From Flammeovirgaceae bacterium UBA2338 (GTDB lineage: Bacteria; Bacteroidota; Bacteroidia; Cytophagales; Cyclobacteriaceae): a DNA stretch of 64,000 nt. Each line of letters begins with the position of its first letter. The stretch's first letter is position 1. A program made the position numbers and the translations under genes. Positions 42,910 to 52,231 of this stretch are shown here, piece by piece. The stretch lies in the NCBI GenBank assembly GCA_002344795.1, contig DDUM01000084.1, positions 78,784 to 142,783 of the forward strand, read 5' to 3'. Below the pieces are notes generated by a model. That model saw only the letters and a list, made by a program, of their open reading frames with translations. It was not told the origin of the DNA and did not search any database.

Positions 42910-43155
42910 CCGCATAAGCCTGGTTAATACTTACTATCTAACAATTATTTAATTGTTTAATTATAAAGAGATGGTGCACCTCATCATTAGTTTTAACTAC
43001 TTATATTAAATATTTAACGATTGGATAGGCATTAAATTAAGACTTCCAAATAACATATCTCCATCTGTTCAGCATCAATATCTACCGATTGACATCATCA
43101 TTTTAGGTAGATGTAGGAGAAATATTCATTTTTAGGACTCTGATTTCAATGTACT

Positions 43156-45360
43156 ATGAGATTATATATTTTTCTGCTGCTGATCGCCAGTGGTTTTTTT
43201 GCTTCAGCACAGACAGCCAACCGTGATGCCCATAAGTTGACTATTCAGAAAGCAGCGGGTACTATTAAAATTGATGGTATACTGGATGAGCAAACGTGGG
43301 CCGATGCTCAGGGTGCCGACAACTTTTGGTTGAATGCCCCTTCCGACAATGCTGCTGCCAACAATCAAACCGTAGTTAAGCTTACTTATGATGATAAAAA
43401 TATTTACATCGGGGCGATGATGATGGGGCCGGATAATTATATCATTCAATCTTTAAAACGTGATGGTGATTTGGAATCCAGCGATGCATTTGGAGTGTTA
43501 CTCGATCCCATCGGGCAAAAATCGCTCGGTTATTCTTTTGGTGTGAATGTGGGGGGAGCGCAAACAGAGGCCATGGTGTCGGCAGCGCAGGGACAATTTG
43601 TGAATTCTGTTGATACTTCCTGGGATGTGCGCTGGTATTCTGAAGTGAGTAAAACAGCTGAAGGTTGGGTGGTGGAGATCGCCATACCTTTTAAAAGCAT
43701 AAGATTTAAAAAAGGTGCCAACCAGTGGGGTATTAACTTTTGGCGCAGCGACAGGCAAGCCAATGAACGCCATGTGTGGGCTAAAGTACCTGTACAGTTT
43801 TCTCCTAACGATCTGGGCTTTGCCGGGTCATTGGATTGGGACACCGCACCAGAACCTACTGGTATGAATGTTTCTATCACACCTTACGCGCTGAGTTCTG
43901 TAACAAAAGATTTTGAGAAGAATACCGCTACTAAGAGTGACTTTGACTTTGGAGGAGAAGCAAAGGTAGGATTATCACCTACGCTGAATATGGACCTTAC
44001 CATAAACCCCGACTTTTCTCAAACTGATGTGGACCAACAGGTCACCAACCTTTCCCGTTTTTCAATCTTCTTCCCTGAACGCAGGCAATTCTTTCTGGAG
44101 AACGCAGATGTGTTTACCAACTTTGGCGCTTATCCGGATGCACCTTTCTTTTCCAGACGAATAGGATTGGATGCACGTGGAAGCAAGATTCCTATTTCCT
44201 ATGGCGCCAGAGTTAGTGGTAACCTTGATCGCAACTGGCGCATTGGTATTCTCAATGCACAAACGAGAAGCGATTCTATTTCTCCATCACAAAACTATAC
44301 AGCAGCAGCCTTGCACAGGCGGGTGCTAAAAAGATCAACTGTGCGTGCACTTTTTGTTAACAGGCAATCTATAACCGATGGTGAACTAAATAAAACCGAC
44401 TATGGCCGCAATGCTACAATGGAGTTTGAGTACTTGTCAGAGGATGGAAGGTGGGTAGGGAAGGCCAGCTACAACCACGCTTTCAAAGATGGTGTCACCA
44501 CCGATAATCAATTTATGGTAGGTAGTGTGGGCTACAATGGCAGGTTGTTTCAGGCCAATTATCAGTTGCAAAAGATGGGAGACAACTTCACTGCCGACAT
44601 GGGATTTGTGGGGAGATTAAATAACTATGATCCGGTGAACAATGTGATTGTTCCCATTGGTTATACCAAGTCATCGACCAATCTAGACTACAGTTGGTAT
44701 CCACAAAATAAAAATATCATCAAACACTGGACGGGGTTGGAAAACTATGTGCATTGGGTGCGAGAGGGTACACTCAACGAATCCTATACGCGGTTGCGTT
44801 ACTTTCTTTTCTTTAGGAATACAAGTCAGCTGAGATTTAGGTTGAATAACCAGTATGTTAATCTGTTGTTTCCCTTTCAGTTGACGGAAGGAGCACCACT
44901 TCCTGTAGGAGATTATACTTTTACTGAATTTAACATTCAACTCAACTCTGACTTAAGGAGAAAGGTGAATTTGGAATTGTTTGCAGTAAGCGGTCAATAT
45001 TATACAGGCACCAAGACTACCGTACGCTCTACCTTAAATTACAGGGTGCAGCCCTGGGGTAACTTTGCCATGGGATTTGAAATGAACGATATTAAACTGG
45101 GCGATCCTTATGGTAGCGCAAGACTATGGCTTATTAATCCCAAGTTTGAAGTCAACTTTACCAACAACTTATTCTGGACTACCTTTTTGCAATACAATAC
45201 CCAAGCCGATAATTTTAACGTGAACAGCAGGATACAGTGGCGCTACCGCCCGATGAGTGATGTGTTTCTGGTCTATACCGATAATTATTTGACAGAAGGA
45301 CACTTTGGTCCTAAGAACAGGGCTATTGTATTGAAGTTTAATTACTTCTTCCAGTTGTAG
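43156..45360 (+). CDS. DUF5916-family outer-membrane protein with CBM9-like N domain
   Basis: A 734-residue protein with a signal peptide (residues 1-18, FFASAQ), a CBM9-like beta-sandwich (about 25-215: IKIDGILDEQTWADAQ opens it, and WVVEIAIPFKSIRFK closes it), then a long beta-rich DUF5916 domain (TINPDFSQTDVDQQVTNLSRFSIFFPERRQFFLEN is the family signature) that ends VLKFNYFFQL, aromatic as in outer-membrane barrels. Proteins like this are widespread in Bacteroidota; a role in carbohydrate binding or metal-linked hydrolysis has been guessed but not shown. The 246-bp gap upstream holds ATCTACC/GGTAGAT (43080-43086, 43106-43112), a possible operator. Confidence 0.88.
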   Translation: MRLYIFLLLIASGFFASAQTANRDAHKLTIQKAAGTIKIDGILDEQTWADAQGADNFWLNAPSDNAAANNQTVVKLTYDDKNIYIGAMMMGPDNYIIQSLKRDGDLESSDAFGVLLDPIGQKSLGYSFGVNVGGAQTEAMVSAAQGQFVNSVDTSWDVRWYSEVSKTAEGWVVEIAIPFKSIRFKKGANQWGINFWRSDRQANERHVWAKVPVQFSPNDLGFAGSLDWDTAPEPTGMNVSITPYALSSVTKDFEKNTATKSDFDFGGEAKVGLSPTLNMDLTINPDFSQTDVDQQVTNLSRFSIFFPERRQFFLENADVFTNFGAYPDAPFFSRRIGLDARGSKIPISYGARVSGNLDRNWRIGILNAQTRSDSISPSQNYTAAALHRRVLKRSTVRALFVNRQSITDGELNKTDYGRNATMEFEYLSEDGRWVGKASYNHAFKDGVTTDNQFMVGSVGYNGRLFQANYQLQKMGDNFTADMGFVGRLNNYDPVNNVIVPIGYTKSSTNLDYSWYPQNKNIIKHWTGLENYVHWVREGTLNESYTRLRYFLFFRNTSQLRFRLNNQYVNLLFPFQLTEGAPLPVGDYTFTEFNIQLNSDLRRKVNLELFAVSGQYYTGTKTTVRSTLNYRVQPWGNFAMGFEMNDIKLGDPYGSARLWLINPKFEVNFTNNLFWTTFLQYNTQADNFNVNSRIQWRYRPMSDVFLVYTDNYLTEGHFGPKNRAIVLKFNYFFQL

Positions 45361-45388
45361 GCTTGGTGTGGCACGGAAATAACGAGCC

Positions 45389-45418
45389 AGCAGGATCGTC
45401 TTGGATGATGATCCTGCT
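45389..45418. terminator. hairpin between convergent genes
   Basis: AGCAGGATC (45389-45397) pairs perfectly with GATCCTGCT (45410-45418), loop 12 nt, between the stops of the DUF5916 gene and the M24 gene. There is no strong T-run on either side, so it may act as a weak bidirectional terminator or mRNA end stabiliser. Confidence 0.5.
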
Positions 45419-45446
45419 TAGACATATGAGCCAGCCCTAAATTAGT

Positions 45447-46829
45447 TTACTTCTTCAGCCAGTACTTACCCAAATGATCGTTCCTTCTTGGAATTAAAAT
45501 CCAATCTTTTGCTCTGCCATCGATGAACCTAATCCCATCTTGGGTGTAGATGGCATCTTCTTCCATAGATATGCTCAGCTTTTGATTGCCAAATTCAGGA
45601 ATGGGTACTTGTGCGTTCAATTCAATGGAGTAAGCTGTATTGACATACAGTGGCCATTCTCCCGAGCCTTTGATGAATTCCTGTTTTTCCGTAAGCCCTA
45701 ATGTGGGGCCCGCACCATGACCATGGTATCCAATAGGATGGGAGTAGAGGGTGCCATCGATGCCTTCTGATTTCATTTGTGCCAATGCTTCAAGGGTAAT
45801 GTCATTGCCAGTTTTTCCGGTGGCAAACGTAGCGATCTGGATATCTTGCAAACGGTTGGTCACAGCGAGGGCTTTCTTCAGGTAGTCAGGCACATCGGTT
45901 TCACCGGGGCGTAATACGTAAGCGTTTTCCTGAGTGTCTGTATTCAGCCTCAGGTAAGTAATTCCGAAATCGCACCACAACATGTCACCTTGGTGAATGA
46001 CCTCTTCGTTGTTGCTGTAACTTTCAATCACATTTTTTTCTTTGTTATAGCGCTGTATGCTGACGGATGGAAAGAACCATGTGGTCAGCTTCAATTCGCG
46101 AATACGTTCCCGCATCCACCAGCGCACATCGGTGATGGTGGTGGCACCCGGAGTGATCACCTGTTGAGAGAAAGCTTCTGCAATAATGGTGTGTGCAATG
46201 TTGCCGGTTTGCTCATACAGTGCAATTTCGCGCTCTGTTCGTGTTTCCAACCAACGCACTGCCAATCCACCACCTTCAACAATTCGTGTTTGGTATTTTT
46301 TGGGCAATCGCTGCATCAGGTTGCGATAATCTGTTGTGGCCAATCCATCTGCATGCTGGAAGTCCTCTGAAATATTTAGGGAAAGTTTCTTTGGATCTTT
46401 TTCTCCAATGAACGTAATCAGAGCATTCCATTGATCATCTTCAAACCATTTCGCTGGACTCTCTTTGGGCGTCCAGGCCCTTGTATAACCCGGCAGTCCA
46501 TGTTTCTGCAAATAATAACGTTGCACTGGTTTTCCGGGAGAAGGTTGGTAAAAGGCAATGATGGTCCTGCGCCTGGCATTGATCCAGGTAGAAGGCCGCA
46601 TCGACCAGAACACGGGGTCTTCATTGTATTCCCTGGTGATGATCAGCCACATGTCTACACCCTGTTCTTCCATTAACTTTGGCAACAGGTTGGTCAGGCG
46701 ATCCTCCAGTATTTCGTCCATTACTTCCGCTCTTTCCTTCAGAGAAAGGAGACCTGGCATTTCTTGTTGAGCGCTTACTGTCAGCACAGAAAAGATAAGG
46801 AGTAGATAGGTGGTGTATCGTTTCATCAT
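45447..46829 (-). CDS. exported M24-family metallopeptidase (Xaa-Pro peptidase-like)
   Basis: A 460-residue protein with a signal peptide (residues 1-20, TVSAQ), a creatinase-like N-terminal domain (about 30-215, with WLIITREYNEDPVFW) and a C-terminal pita-bread domain. Metal positions: WCDFGITYLRLNTDTQ (two Asp), GYHGHGAGPTLG (His), SIELNAQVP (Glu) and SMEEDAIYTQDG (Glu), so the full five-ligand set is plausible. Members cleave Xaa-Pro dipeptides or N-terminal Xaa-Pro bonds; here in the periplasm. Stands alone on the minus strand. Confidence 0.88.
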   Translation of the reverse strand: MMKRYTTYLLLIFSVLTVSAQQEMPGLLSLKERAEVMDEILEDRLTNLLPKLMEEQGVDMWLIITREYNEDPVFWSMRPSTWINARRRTIIAFYQPSPGKPVQRYYLQKHGLPGYTRAWTPKESPAKWFEDDQWNALITFIGEKDPKKLSLNISEDFQHADGLATTDYRNLMQRLPKKYQTRIVEGGGLAVRWLETRTEREIALYEQTGNIAHTIIAEAFSQQVITPGATTITDVRWWMRERIRELKLTTWFFPSVSIQRYNKEKNVIESYSNNEEVIHQGDMLWCDFGITYLRLNTDTQENAYVLRPGETDVPDYLKKALAVTNRLQDIQIATFATGKTGNDITLEALAQMKSEGIDGTLYSHPIGYHGHGAGPTLGLTEKQEFIKGSGEWPLYVNTAYSIELNAQVPIPEFGNQKLSISMEEDAIYTQDGIRFIDGRAKDWILIPRRNDHLGKYWLKK

Positions 46830-47312
46830 AGAGTTTAGATTTTATTCAATGTCCTAAAATACCCCATGCTTTTCAATAACTGTTATACCAACGGATGGGT
46901 TTTTTACATTTGCTGGATCATACCCGTCATTACGCGTACCCGCCTACTGGCGGGAGCTGAAGCGTTGGATTGTGAGATGGAGCGAAGTAATCCCACGAAA
47001 CGAAGACTTGTCTTCTTTGCCTTCGGCCAGAGAGCAGATGACAATTTTGGGTTAGGCATAACAGGATAAAGTCCAAAAAACAAAGAACCGCTTTTCTGAG
47101 CCAGCCTTCGCGTAGGTGCTTTAGCAAAGGCAGGCGTTGACGAAGAATCTCTCCACTATGAAAGACCTTGGCTAAGGGATGCTTCTCCGCCAGCTGATGG
47201 ATTGCATGACGCATCTTTTTTTGACTCATCCTCCTAATCCATTATCTCTTATCTCACTTATGGGATGCAGTGAATATGGAGCAGGTTCCTTACTTTTCTT
47301 ATATTTGTACGA
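46830..47312. repeat. dispersed-repeat patch in a gene-free interval
   Basis: No gene. CCCGCC-TACT-GGCGGG forms a hairpin near 46937, followed by GGATTGTGAGATGGAGCGAAG and then CCACGAAACGAAGAC. A second block from about 47098 to 47215 contains AGCCAGCCTTCGCG, AAGGCAGGCG and GACGAAGAATCTC. Both resemble the short GC-rich dispersed repeats common between genes in Bacteroidota draft genomes (fragments of the type GAGCGAAGCAATC). Open frames across it (46866-47069 +, 46930-47229 -) are by-products. TATATTTG at 47300-47307 is a possible -7 box for the next gene. Confidence 0.55.
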
Positions 47313-47606
47313 ATGAAAATTTTCTGCCTGATACTTTCATTGTCTGTATTGTTGTTGTCCACAGTGCCTTGCTGTGACGACAATTGTGAAGTCGAAACAC
47401 AACAAACAGAAAATCACAATGATGTTGAGGCTTGTTCGCCCTTCCTAACCTGTGGCGTATGCACAGGATTCGTTTCTTTATACGAGGCATTTGTATTTCC
47501 AGCACCCGTAAAGGAAAACAGGGTAAATATAAATTCAGGTATTATTCTTTTTATCAATAATTGCTTTGCTACTATTTGGCAGCCGCCAAAGTTGGTTAAT
47601 ACCTAA
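47313..47606 (+). CDS. DUF6660-family small exported Cys-rich protein
   Basis: A 97-residue protein with a signal peptide (MKIFCLILSLSVLLLSTVPC), then a Cys/His-bearing segment CCDDNCEVETQQTENHNDVE and CSPFLTCGVCTGF. This is the DUF6660 pattern: signal, two Cys, acidic/His stretch, Cys-Ser-Pro-Phe and Cys-x2-Cys, in proteins typically found just before a TonB-dependent receptor in metal-related loci. It probably binds or senses a metal in the periplasm; that is inference. TATATTTG ends 5 nt before the ATG, pointing to a leaderless transcript. Confidence 0.75.
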   Translation: MKIFCLILSLSVLLLSTVPCCDDNCEVETQQTENHNDVEACSPFLTCGVCTGFVSLYEAFVFPAPVKENRVNINSGIILFINNCFATIWQPPKLVNT

Positions 47607-47623
47607 TCATTAATAATTATTCC

Positions 47624-47641
47624 AACCGAGATTCTTCGGTT
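47624..47641. promoter_or_regulatory. small inverted repeat before the TonB receptor
   Basis: AACCGA and TCGGTT around a 6-nt loop, 34 nt before the receptor ATG. A possible operator or RNA hairpin; no known regulator site is matched. Confidence 0.35.
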
Positions 47642-47675
47642 AACATTATTTTTTACGTATTAACTTTTAACTGAA

Positions 47676-49835
47676 ATGAAAAGAATCATTTTGTCATTAT
47701 TGACAATTCTTATGACTAGTCCCTTGTGGGCACAAAACAATTTTAAAGCATACATCAAGGACAGCGAAAGTGGTGAGCCATTGATAGGTGCTACTGCATT
47801 AGTACAAGGTACCAACATAGGCGCCACTACCGACCTGAACGGTCTGGTTGAAATCAACAACATCCCCAACGGTCAGCAGACCATTGAGTTCAGATATATT
47901 GGGTACGAAGCACAACGCAAGACCTATTCGTTTCCATTGTCTTCAGAAACCCCGATTGAAATCCTAATGGAACATGGACATGAAATGGAGGAAGTGATCA
48001 TTACGGCCACGCGCTCCAGCCGGTTCATCGATGATATCCCCACCCGGGTAGAAGCCATCTCAGGAGAGGAACTGGCAGAAAAAGGAAACATGAAGCCGGG
48101 CGATATCAGAATGTTATTGAATGAAAGTACCGGTATTCAAACTCAACAGACTTCGGCTACTTCTTACAATTCCAGTATCCGTATTCAGGGACTGGATGGA
48201 AAGTACACACAAATCCTTCGCGATGGTATGCCGTTGTATTCCGGGTTTTCTGGTGGGCTGAGTTTGCTTCAGATTGTTCCGTTAGACCTGCAACAAGTTG
48301 AGGTAATCAAAGGAGCATCATCGACATTGTATGGTGGTGGTGCCATTGCAGGCCTGGTGAACCTCGTTTCCAAAGCCCCCACGGAGGACAAAGAATTGAA
48401 CCTGATGTTCAACGGAACTTCTGCATTGGGATTGGATGCGAGCGCCTTCTATGCGCAGAAGTTTAAAAAGGTAGGCACTACGGTGTTTGCTTCCTACAAC
48501 CACGGCACACCGTACGATCCAGCAGACATTGGCTTGACGGCCATCCCTAAATTTGAGCGCTACACGCTGAACCCCAAACTTTATGTTTATCTCAATGAAA
48601 ACACCACGTTCAATGTGGGGCTGAATACCATGTTTGAAAATAGAGTCGGAGGAGATATGGACTACGTAGAAGGAAAATCCAGCACTGGCCACTTTGAAGA
48701 AAACAGTACAACACGATTCAGCACACAGGCAGGATTGGATCATCAATTCGATAACAACCGCAAGCTGACCTTCAGAAACAGTGTGAGTTATTATGACAGA
48801 GGCATTAAGATTCCTTCTTATGAATTCTCTGGTGTGCAATTGTCTTCCTTCAGTGAGTTGGCTTACAACCAAAGAGGGGAACGATCAGAATGGGTGGCAG
48901 GACTGAATGTGTGGACCGATCAGTTTACACAGGATAATGTAACACCCGCTCAGGCAGTAGATTACAGTTACAACACCTTTGGTGCCTTCGTTCAAAACAC
49001 CTGGAATGCTTCCGATTTGTTGACCCTGGAAACGGGCATGCGCGGAGATTACCAAAGCGAATATGGGTTCTTTGCCTTACCGCGTATTTCCGCAATGTTC
49101 AAACCGCATCCTAAATTCACGGCCAGGGTAGGAGGTGGACTGGGCTACAAAGCGTCTACTGTGTTTACTGAAGATGCAGAACGCGTCCAATTCCAGAATG
49201 TGCTGCCGATCAATACCAATAACACCGAAGCAGAAAAATCCATTGGAGGGAACCTGGACTTTGACTACAAAACGCCCCTGTCTGATAACATGACGTTCAG
49301 CATCAACACGTTGTTCTTCTATACCCAGATTGACAATCCATTGATACTGACACCGACAGGCAGTGCCTATGAGTATCAGCAACCCCCAGGAAATATTGAT
49401 ACGAAAGGAATAGAAACCAATTTGAAGCTGACCTACAATGACTTTAAACTCTTCATTGGTTACACGCTGGCCGATGTAAACACCCATTACAATGGCAACA
49501 CTACCACGTTCCCTTTGGTGGCGAAGCACCGGCTCAACAATGTGCTGATGTACGAGGTAGAGGAGAAACTTAAAATAGGGTTGGAAGGTTACTACTTCAG
49601 CGAGCAGCAGCTCAACGATGGCGCTACTGGAAAGTCGTATTGGATATTTGGATTGATGACGGAAAAGCTATGGGAAAACTTTTCACTGTTTCTCAATTTT
49701 GAGAACTTCCTGGACGCCCGCCAAACCCGGTTTGACACGATCTACACGGGATCCATCACCAATCCCACTTTCCGCGATATTTACGCACCCGTGGATGGCT
49801 TTGTGATGAATGGAGGGATTAAGATCAAGTTGTAA
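47676..49835 (+). CDS. TonB-dependent receptor, probably for a metal or metal complex
   Basis: A 719-residue receptor of the shorter, non-SusC class: signal peptide (residues 1-18, PLWAQ), carboxypeptidase-like domain (ESGEPLIGATALVQGTNIGA; IEFRYIGYEAQRK, about 22-105), plug (EEVIITATRSSRFIDDIPTRVE; IRIQGLDGKYTQILRDGMPLYSGFSGGLSLLQI; QQVEVIKGASSTLYGGGAIAGLVNLVSKAP) and a 22-strand barrel. The plug reads like vitamin B12/siderophore/metal receptors. Placement directly after a DUF6660 gene supports metal uptake, though no periplasmic permease or efflux genes are next to it. The gene end overlaps the first base pairs of repeat copy A. Confidence 0.92.
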   Translation: MKRIILSLLTILMTSPLWAQNNFKAYIKDSESGEPLIGATALVQGTNIGATTDLNGLVEINNIPNGQQTIEFRYIGYEAQRKTYSFPLSSETPIEILMEHGHEMEEVIITATRSSRFIDDIPTRVEAISGEELAEKGNMKPGDIRMLLNESTGIQTQQTSATSYNSSIRIQGLDGKYTQILRDGMPLYSGFSGGLSLLQIVPLDLQQVEVIKGASSTLYGGGAIAGLVNLVSKAPTEDKELNLMFNGTSALGLDASAFYAQKFKKVGTTVFASYNHGTPYDPADIGLTAIPKFERYTLNPKLYVYLNENTTFNVGLNTMFENRVGGDMDYVEGKSSTGHFEENSTTRFSTQAGLDHQFDNNRKLTFRNSVSYYDRGIKIPSYEFSGVQLSSFSELAYNQRGERSEWVAGLNVWTDQFTQDNVTPAQAVDYSYNTFGAFVQNTWNASDLLTLETGMRGDYQSEYGFFALPRISAMFKPHPKFTARVGGGLGYKASTVFTEDAERVQFQNVLPINTNNTEAEKSIGGNLDFDYKTPLSDNMTFSINTLFFYTQIDNPLILTPTGSAYEYQQPPGNIDTKGIETNLKLTYNDFKLFIGYTLADVNTHYNGNTTTFPLVAKHRLNNVLMYEVEEKLKIGLEGYYFSEQQLNDGATGKSYWIFGLMTEKLWENFSLFLNFENFLDARQTRFDTIYTGSITNPTFRDIYAPVDGFVMNGGIKIKL

Positions 49836-49905
49836 TGCATAATTTCGGTTGAAAAAATCTATGTGACTTGGGGATCTATTAGAACGGTTATCTTTGGATA
49901 TTTGG
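49830..49905 (+). promoter_or_regulatory. promoter-bearing repeat element, copy A
   Basis: First of three related ~77-nt elements. It opens TTGTAATGCATAATTTC, overlapping the last codons of the TonB receptor, continues GGTTGAAAAAATCTATG, and ends TTAGAACGGTTATCTTTGG. It carries the best promoter of the three: TTG 49868-49870, 18-nt spacer, TATCTTTG 49889-49896. It lies about 110 nt before the CNNM-like gene at 50016. Confidence 0.7.
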
Positions 49906-50015
49906 TTACGTAATACTGTGATCCCCGACATTAAAAGAATGCAAGTATTACACACTATGGTTGTTAGTGGCAATGCCTTAAGTCCATTAAAATAAAGTAA
50001 TGCGTAAATTATAGT

Positions 50016-51086
50016 ATGACACTATTATTCATTTATCTCTTCATCGCCCTTATCATTTCCTTTATGTGTTCCATAATGGAAGCCGTTCTATTATCCATAC
50101 CCATTTCATTTCTGAAATCAAAATCTGAATTGGGTGACAAGAATGCAGATACGATGATAGCCCTCAAAGAAGATATCGACAAACCCTTATCGGCCATCTT
50201 GTCTTTAAATACTGTAGCACACACAGTAGGAGCCGCAGGTGTGGGTGCGCAGGCCACGGTGGTATTTGGTGAGGCGTATTTCGGAATTGTTTCAGCCGTT
50301 CTCACCATATTAATTTTAGTAGTGACCGAAATCATACCCAAAACATTAGGCGCCAGCTACAATAGGGAATTAGTAGGAATCACCTCAAAAGTGATCAAAG
50401 GAATGATTTTCATTACCTATCCCCTGGTTTGGCTTTCGTCTATATTGACGCGAATGCTTTCAAGAGAAAAACCTCAATTCACCACCAGTAGGGCGGAAAT
50501 TTCGGCATTGGCCAGTATTGGTACAGAAGAAGGGATTTTTGGGGATAAGGAAAACAAAATTATTCAGAACCTGATTAAACTAAAAAGTTTAAGAATTAAA
50601 GCAGTGATGACACCACGCATTGTTGTGGTAACAGCAAATGAAGAGATGACCTTACGACAGTTTTTAGAGAACAAAGAATTCTTACATTTCTCAAGGATCC
50701 CCATTTACCAGGGTAACAGAGACAACATCACAGGGTATGTGTTGAGAGAACTCGTATTTGAAAAACTGGCAGAAGACCAGTTTGATTTAAAACTAAAAGA
50801 CATTAAACGTGATATTGCCATGTTCCCGGCAAGTATCACCCTGTTTGACGCCTGGGAAAAGTTACTTCAGCGGAAGGAACATATATCATTAGTGATTGAT
50901 GAATACGGTGGAATGGATGGCATAGCAACACTCGAAGATATCATAGAAACCTTGCTGGGTTTTGAAATTGTTGATGAAAAAGACAAGGTAGAAGATATGC
51001 AGCAATATGCTGCGAAAAGATGGCAGGAGAGAAAAAAGAAATATGAGTTGATTGATAGTGTAGCCCCTAAAAAAAGATTGCCTTAA
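50016..51086 (+). CDS. CNNM/CorC-type membrane protein (DUF21 plus CBS pair)
   Basis: A 356-residue inner-membrane protein. The DUF21 transmembrane part covers ~1-150 with about four helices (IALIISFMCSIMEAVLLSIP; SAILSLNTVAHTVGAAGVGA; VVTEIIPKTLGASYN), and a CBS pair covers ~200-320 (VMTPRIVVVTANEEMTL; SLVIDEYGGMDGIATLEDIIETLLG). The C-terminal CorC_HlyC domain found in longer family members is missing; the protein stops about 40 basic residues after the CBS pair. The family exports or gates Mg2+/Co2+. Transcription likely starts at the promoter in repeat copy A. Confidence 0.9.
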   Translation: MTLLFIYLFIALIISFMCSIMEAVLLSIPISFLKSKSELGDKNADTMIALKEDIDKPLSAILSLNTVAHTVGAAGVGAQATVVFGEAYFGIVSAVLTILILVVTEIIPKTLGASYNRELVGITSKVIKGMIFITYPLVWLSSILTRMLSREKPQFTTSRAEISALASIGTEEGIFGDKENKIIQNLIKLKSLRIKAVMTPRIVVVTANEEMTLRQFLENKEFLHFSRIPIYQGNRDNITGYVLRELVFEKLAEDQFDLKLKDIKRDIAMFPASITLFDAWEKLLQRKEHISLVIDEYGGMDGIATLEDIIETLLGFEIVDEKDKVEDMQQYAAKRWQERKKKYELIDSVAPKKRLP

Positions 51087-51198
51087 TCTAGCATTTTAAA
51101 TACATTATTCTGTTTTTATCAAATCCACCACAAATCTCACCTTCTGAAATAACTAAGCTTCCGTGGTCAGGTTATGGCCAATTGGGATCCCGATCATG

Positions 51199-51279
51199 TT
51201 GTAATCCGTATTTTTTAGTTGAAAAACCTATTTCTGAGGGAACATTTAGTTAGGAGTATCCTTATCTTTGGATATGGCC
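51199..51279 (+). promoter_or_regulatory. promoter-bearing repeat element, copy B
   Basis: Second copy: TTGTAATCCGTATTTTTTAG, GTTGAAAAACCTAT, then TTAGTTAGGAGTATCC and the -7 box TATCTTTG at 51263-51270. The next gene (DUF6090) starts 93 nt later. The equivalent -33 position is weaker than in copy A. Confidence 0.65.
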
Positions 51280-51371
51280 ATGTATTTCTACTCTCTCAAT
51301 TATTGGATATTATAGAATATGGTTAATACACTTACAAGGTTAATGTACTTCATTATGGCCAACAATAATCA

Positions 51372-52100
51372 ATGATAAAATTCTTTAAAAAAATTCGCCA
51401 AAATCTAATGATTGAAAATAAATTCAGTAAATATCTTCTATACGCTATTGGAGAAATAGTTCTTGTGGTAATTGGAATTTTAATTGCGTTACAGATTAAC
51501 AATTGGAATGAAAATAGAAAAAATAGAATAATTGAAACGAATATTCTAAAGTCTATTAAATTAGATCTCATAACCGATACTTTAAGATATAATATAAGTA
51601 TTAACAATCTGAATTTTTCAGCGAGATCTATTAAAACGATTTTAAGCAAACCGGCAAATCAGGACTCAATAGCCACCATAAACTTTATATCATCTTTTAC
51701 TCTTTCTGGTATTAATTCAAGGACTACTTCTTTTGAATTTCTGAAGACAACGGGGCTGGATATAATACACTACAAGGAGTTAAGAGATAGCATCATAGTC
51801 TATTACGAGCAAAATGTTAAATCTTCGATAAACCGATTCGACAATAATTCCAAAAGATTTAACATTGAAAGTTTAGAACCCTATTTGGCAGAACATTTTA
51901 GATTTATAACGCAAGATTCTAGCTTAACAGACATCAATTATGTTCCATTAAATTATAAGGAATTAATAAATGATGATGAATATTCCTCCCTTTTGATTCA
52001 GAGATTTATTTATAATTCGCAAACGTTAGATGCTTTAAATGTCTTAACCTCAAAAGCAAAATATATAATTAGTGAAATCGATAAGAAAATTGACAAATAA
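51372..52100 (+). CDS. DUF6090-family single-pass membrane protein
   Basis: A 242-residue protein opening IKFFKKIRQNLMIENKFSK, then one membrane helix (YLLYAIGEIVLVVIGILIALQI) and NNWNENRKN. This N-terminal block is the DUF6090 signature. The rest (about residues 50-242) is an AT-rich, helical domain facing the periplasm with no motif. Function unknown; such proteins are found as accessory singletons across Bacteroidota, sometimes in many paralogs per genome. The gene is visibly more AT-rich than its neighbours, which fits recent gain. Confidence 0.85.
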   Translation: MIKFFKKIRQNLMIENKFSKYLLYAIGEIVLVVIGILIALQINNWNENRKNRIIETNILKSIKLDLITDTLRYNISINNLNFSARSIKTILSKPANQDSIATINFISSFTLSGINSRTTSFEFLKTTGLDIIHYKELRDSIIVYYEQNVKSSINRFDNNSKRFNIESLEPYLAEHFRFITQDSSLTDINYVPLNYKELINDDEYSSLLIQRFIYNSQTLDALNVLTSKAKYIISEIDKKIDK

Positions 52101-52231
52101 AATATCGTAATCCTGTTCAGAACCACCTCAACTATGTTGGTGTTCCTCATCTGGTAGCGAGTCTTAGCCTTTACGATGGCATGCAGGTGCCAACACTTAG
52201 TGTTACAAACTGCAACAAAAATTGAATACAT
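52101..52231. other. short interval with two inverted repeats
   Basis: TGGCA-TGCAGG-TGCCA (about 52178-52193) is followed at once by AACACT-T-AGTGTT. The interval also has higher GC than the genes on both sides. A + frame here ends TGA at about 52221 after 27 codons without a start. It could be the edge of an inserted segment; I see no attC-type consensus. Confidence 0.35.

Noticed and set aside
46866..47229. Open frames on both strands in the interval before DUF6660
   Set aside because: They cross the repeat blocks and hairpin, lack any family pattern and overlap one another; they follow from high-GC repeats without stops.
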